Shown one piece after another: positions 5,207-6,302 of a DNA stretch of 6,302 nt. The translations under genes were made by a program, and so were the position numbers. This DNA is from a bacterium (GTDB taxonomy: Bacteria; Bipolaricaulota; Bipolaricaulia; UBA7950; UBA9294). The stretch spans positions 1 to 6,302 of the forward strand of contig DAOVHV010000061.1 of the NCBI GenBank assembly GCA_030671645.1, in the 5' to 3' direction. Within the stretch, counting starts at the first letter, position 1. Each line of letters opens with the position of its first letter. Below the pieces are notes generated by a model. That model did not search any database. It saw nothing but the letters and a program-made list of their open reading frames with translations, and was not told the DNA's origin.

Positions 5207-6302
5207 CTAGTTCGATGAGAAATCGAACGAACTCGCCTCAGCGAAACCGCCAACGTGCTCGGGAAGTTTTCGCGGCAGTGCCGCAGCCGCAACCTGAATG
5301 GCACTGTTCCCGAATCGACTCTGAATTACATCGATCGCACGGTTCAATCTCCGTCGGGTTTGATCCTCTGGAAGAAGAGGAATGGGAACGCCTTTCTCAT
5401 CGACCAAGTTGGATGTCGAAACACTAATACGAGCCATGGAATCCGGTTGCACAGGGATCAGAGAGAGAACGCGCATGCATGCTTCGTAGATCGACGCACC
5501 ATCGTCAGTTGGCAGAGCAAGTGTTGTTTGTTTCCCATAGTGCCCGGACATCACTTCCAACGAGAACCCGCAATGAACGGTTCGAGCCAAGTATCCATGC
5601 TTCCTCAATCTGCCGGCAACAAGATCACACAAGCCGCGTAATACAGTCAAAGCAAGCTCTCGAGGGCGAATGTCAGGCGGCAGGGTTCGAGAATGCCCGA
5701 CGGATTTCGGCGGCGGGATTTCCGTATAGGGAACAACGGGAGTCGGGTCTTGGCCCAACCCCACTGCCTTGTAGAACACCCCATGAACCCCGAACTCATT
5801 CTTCAGAATGGAAACAGGACACTGCCCCAATTGCGCCAACGTCCAAATGCCAAGGCGAGACAGCCGTCGTTCGATGCGTTTGCCAATGCCACAAATATCC
5901 GCCACTTTGGTCGTGGCCAGCAATTCGGGCAATTCCTCTGGATCGAGGAATCCGATGCCGTTGGGTTTGTAGCACTTGGCGATCAGCTTGGCGAACGTCT
6001 TGTTATCGGCAATTCCGATGGTGGCTGTGATGTACTTTCCAAGTTCACGTTTGAAGTCTCGCTGAATGGATTGCGCAAATCTGACCGCCCCCCCATAGCC
6101 AGGCGCCTCTTTCGTGATATCCATATAGACTTCGTCGATGCTGGAAACTTCGATCATCGGTGTATACCGCTTGAGAATGTCGATGAACCGTTGCGTCAGC
6201 GAAAGATATTTCGAACCATCCCCAGGAACGAGGAGCAGCTGAGGGCACAACTTCTTGGCTTCCCAAACCGGCATCCCCGCCTTCAGCCCGAATTTCTTCC
6301 CC
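5207..6302 (-). CDS. dinB: Y-family DNA polymerase, DinB (Pol IV)-like; N-terminus outside window
   Basis: This is a translesion polymerase that copies past damaged template bases. The frame is open to the window edge: nine residues (GKKFGLKAG) are readable upstream of the Met at 6274-6272, and they continue a typical fingers/palm segment into PVWEAKKLCPQ. That Met is therefore internal, and the first tens of residues, including the first catalytic Asp motif, are missing. The second catalytic motif is present as SSIDEVYMD, with the Asp-Glu pair at 6136-6131. Next come the palm segment TATIGIADNKTFAKLIAK, a helix-hairpin-helix thumb (VADICGIGKRIERRLSRLGI), and a little-finger domain opening with PPPKSVGHSRTLP. 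The protein ends GGFAEASSFDFSSN, and I see no clear C-terminal beta-clamp peptide of the QLxLF kind. The upstream promoter and any LexA box lie outside the window. DUF72 follows 19 bases later. Confidence 0.9.
   Translation of the reverse strand, partial: GKKFGLKAGMPVWEAKKLCPQLLLVPGDGSKYLSLTQRFIDILKRYTPMIEVSSIDEVYMDITKEAPGYGGAVRFAQSIQRDFKRELGKYITATIGIADNKTFAKLIAKCYKPNGIGFLDPEELPELLATTKVADICGIGKRIERRLSRLGIWTLAQLGQCPVSILKNEFGVHGVFYKAVGLGQDPTPVVPYTEIPPPKSVGHSRTLPPDIRPRELALTVLRGLCDLVAGRLRKHGYLARTVHCGFSLEVMSGHYGKQTTLALPTDDGASIYEACMRVLSLIPVQPDSMARISVSTSNLVDEKGVPIPLLPEDQTRRRLNRAIDVIQSRFGNSAIQVAAAALPRKLPEHVGGFAEASSFDFSSN

Noticed and set aside
5196..5210. A perfect 5-bp inverted repeat, CTAGC-ACCGG-GCTAG, over the dinB-like stop codon and next to the DUF72 ribosome site.
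   Set aside because: The stem is too short to terminate transcription or to sequester the ribosome site with confidence, and it has no T-tract. It could be chance.

Overview
The window comes from a bacterial chromosome of moderate-to-high GC. It is densely coded and shows no mobile element, RNA gene or CRISPR array. The bacterial reading rests on strong Shine-Dalgarno sites, sigma70-like -35/-10 pairs, Sec-type signal peptides and a DinB-type Y-family polymerase. The indolepyruvate:ferredoxin oxidoreductase genes suggest anaerobic or microaerobic amino-acid metabolism. The lineage cannot be fixed from the sequence; an uncultured, anaerobe-like bacterial phylum is a guess only.

Layout, left to right. 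(1) 1-915, plus strand: the 3' end of iorA (2-oxoacid:ferredoxin oxidoreductase, thiamine-diphosphate subunit), coupled through a GTGA overlap to iorB. The visible IorA end lacks the C-terminal ferredoxin domain usual for the family. (2) 916-1007: an intergenic stretch with a plausible promoter and a strong Shine-Dalgarno site. (3) 1008-3136, plus strand: a probable operon of two tandem paralogous, apparently exported calcineurin-type metallophosphoesterases that overlap at TGATG, then a small MTH1187/UPF0045-type thiamine-binding-fold protein 30 bases further on. (4) 3137-3198: an intergenic stretch with a candidate promoter placed so that adenosine deaminase would be read from a leaderless or nearly leaderless mRNA. 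(5) 3199-4209: adenosine deaminase. (6) 4225-6302, minus strand, convergent with the rest: a Y-family DNA polymerase (DinB-like, N-terminus beyond the window), followed 19 bases later by a DUF72/YecE-family gene, probably one transcript.

Functionally the window splits into aromatic amino-acid/2-oxoacid oxidation (iorAB), exported phosphoesterases that by motif layout resemble Mn-dependent ADP-ribose/CDP-alcohol diphosphatases, purine salvage (add), and a lesion-bypass polymerase paired with DUF72. The exported phosphoesterases and the deaminase could cooperate in scavenging extracellular nucleotides, but that is inference from proximity. Most of the window is conventional. The parts most worth a second look are the paralogous exported phosphoesterase pair, the IorA subunit without a ferredoxin domain, and the dinB-DUF72 pairing.
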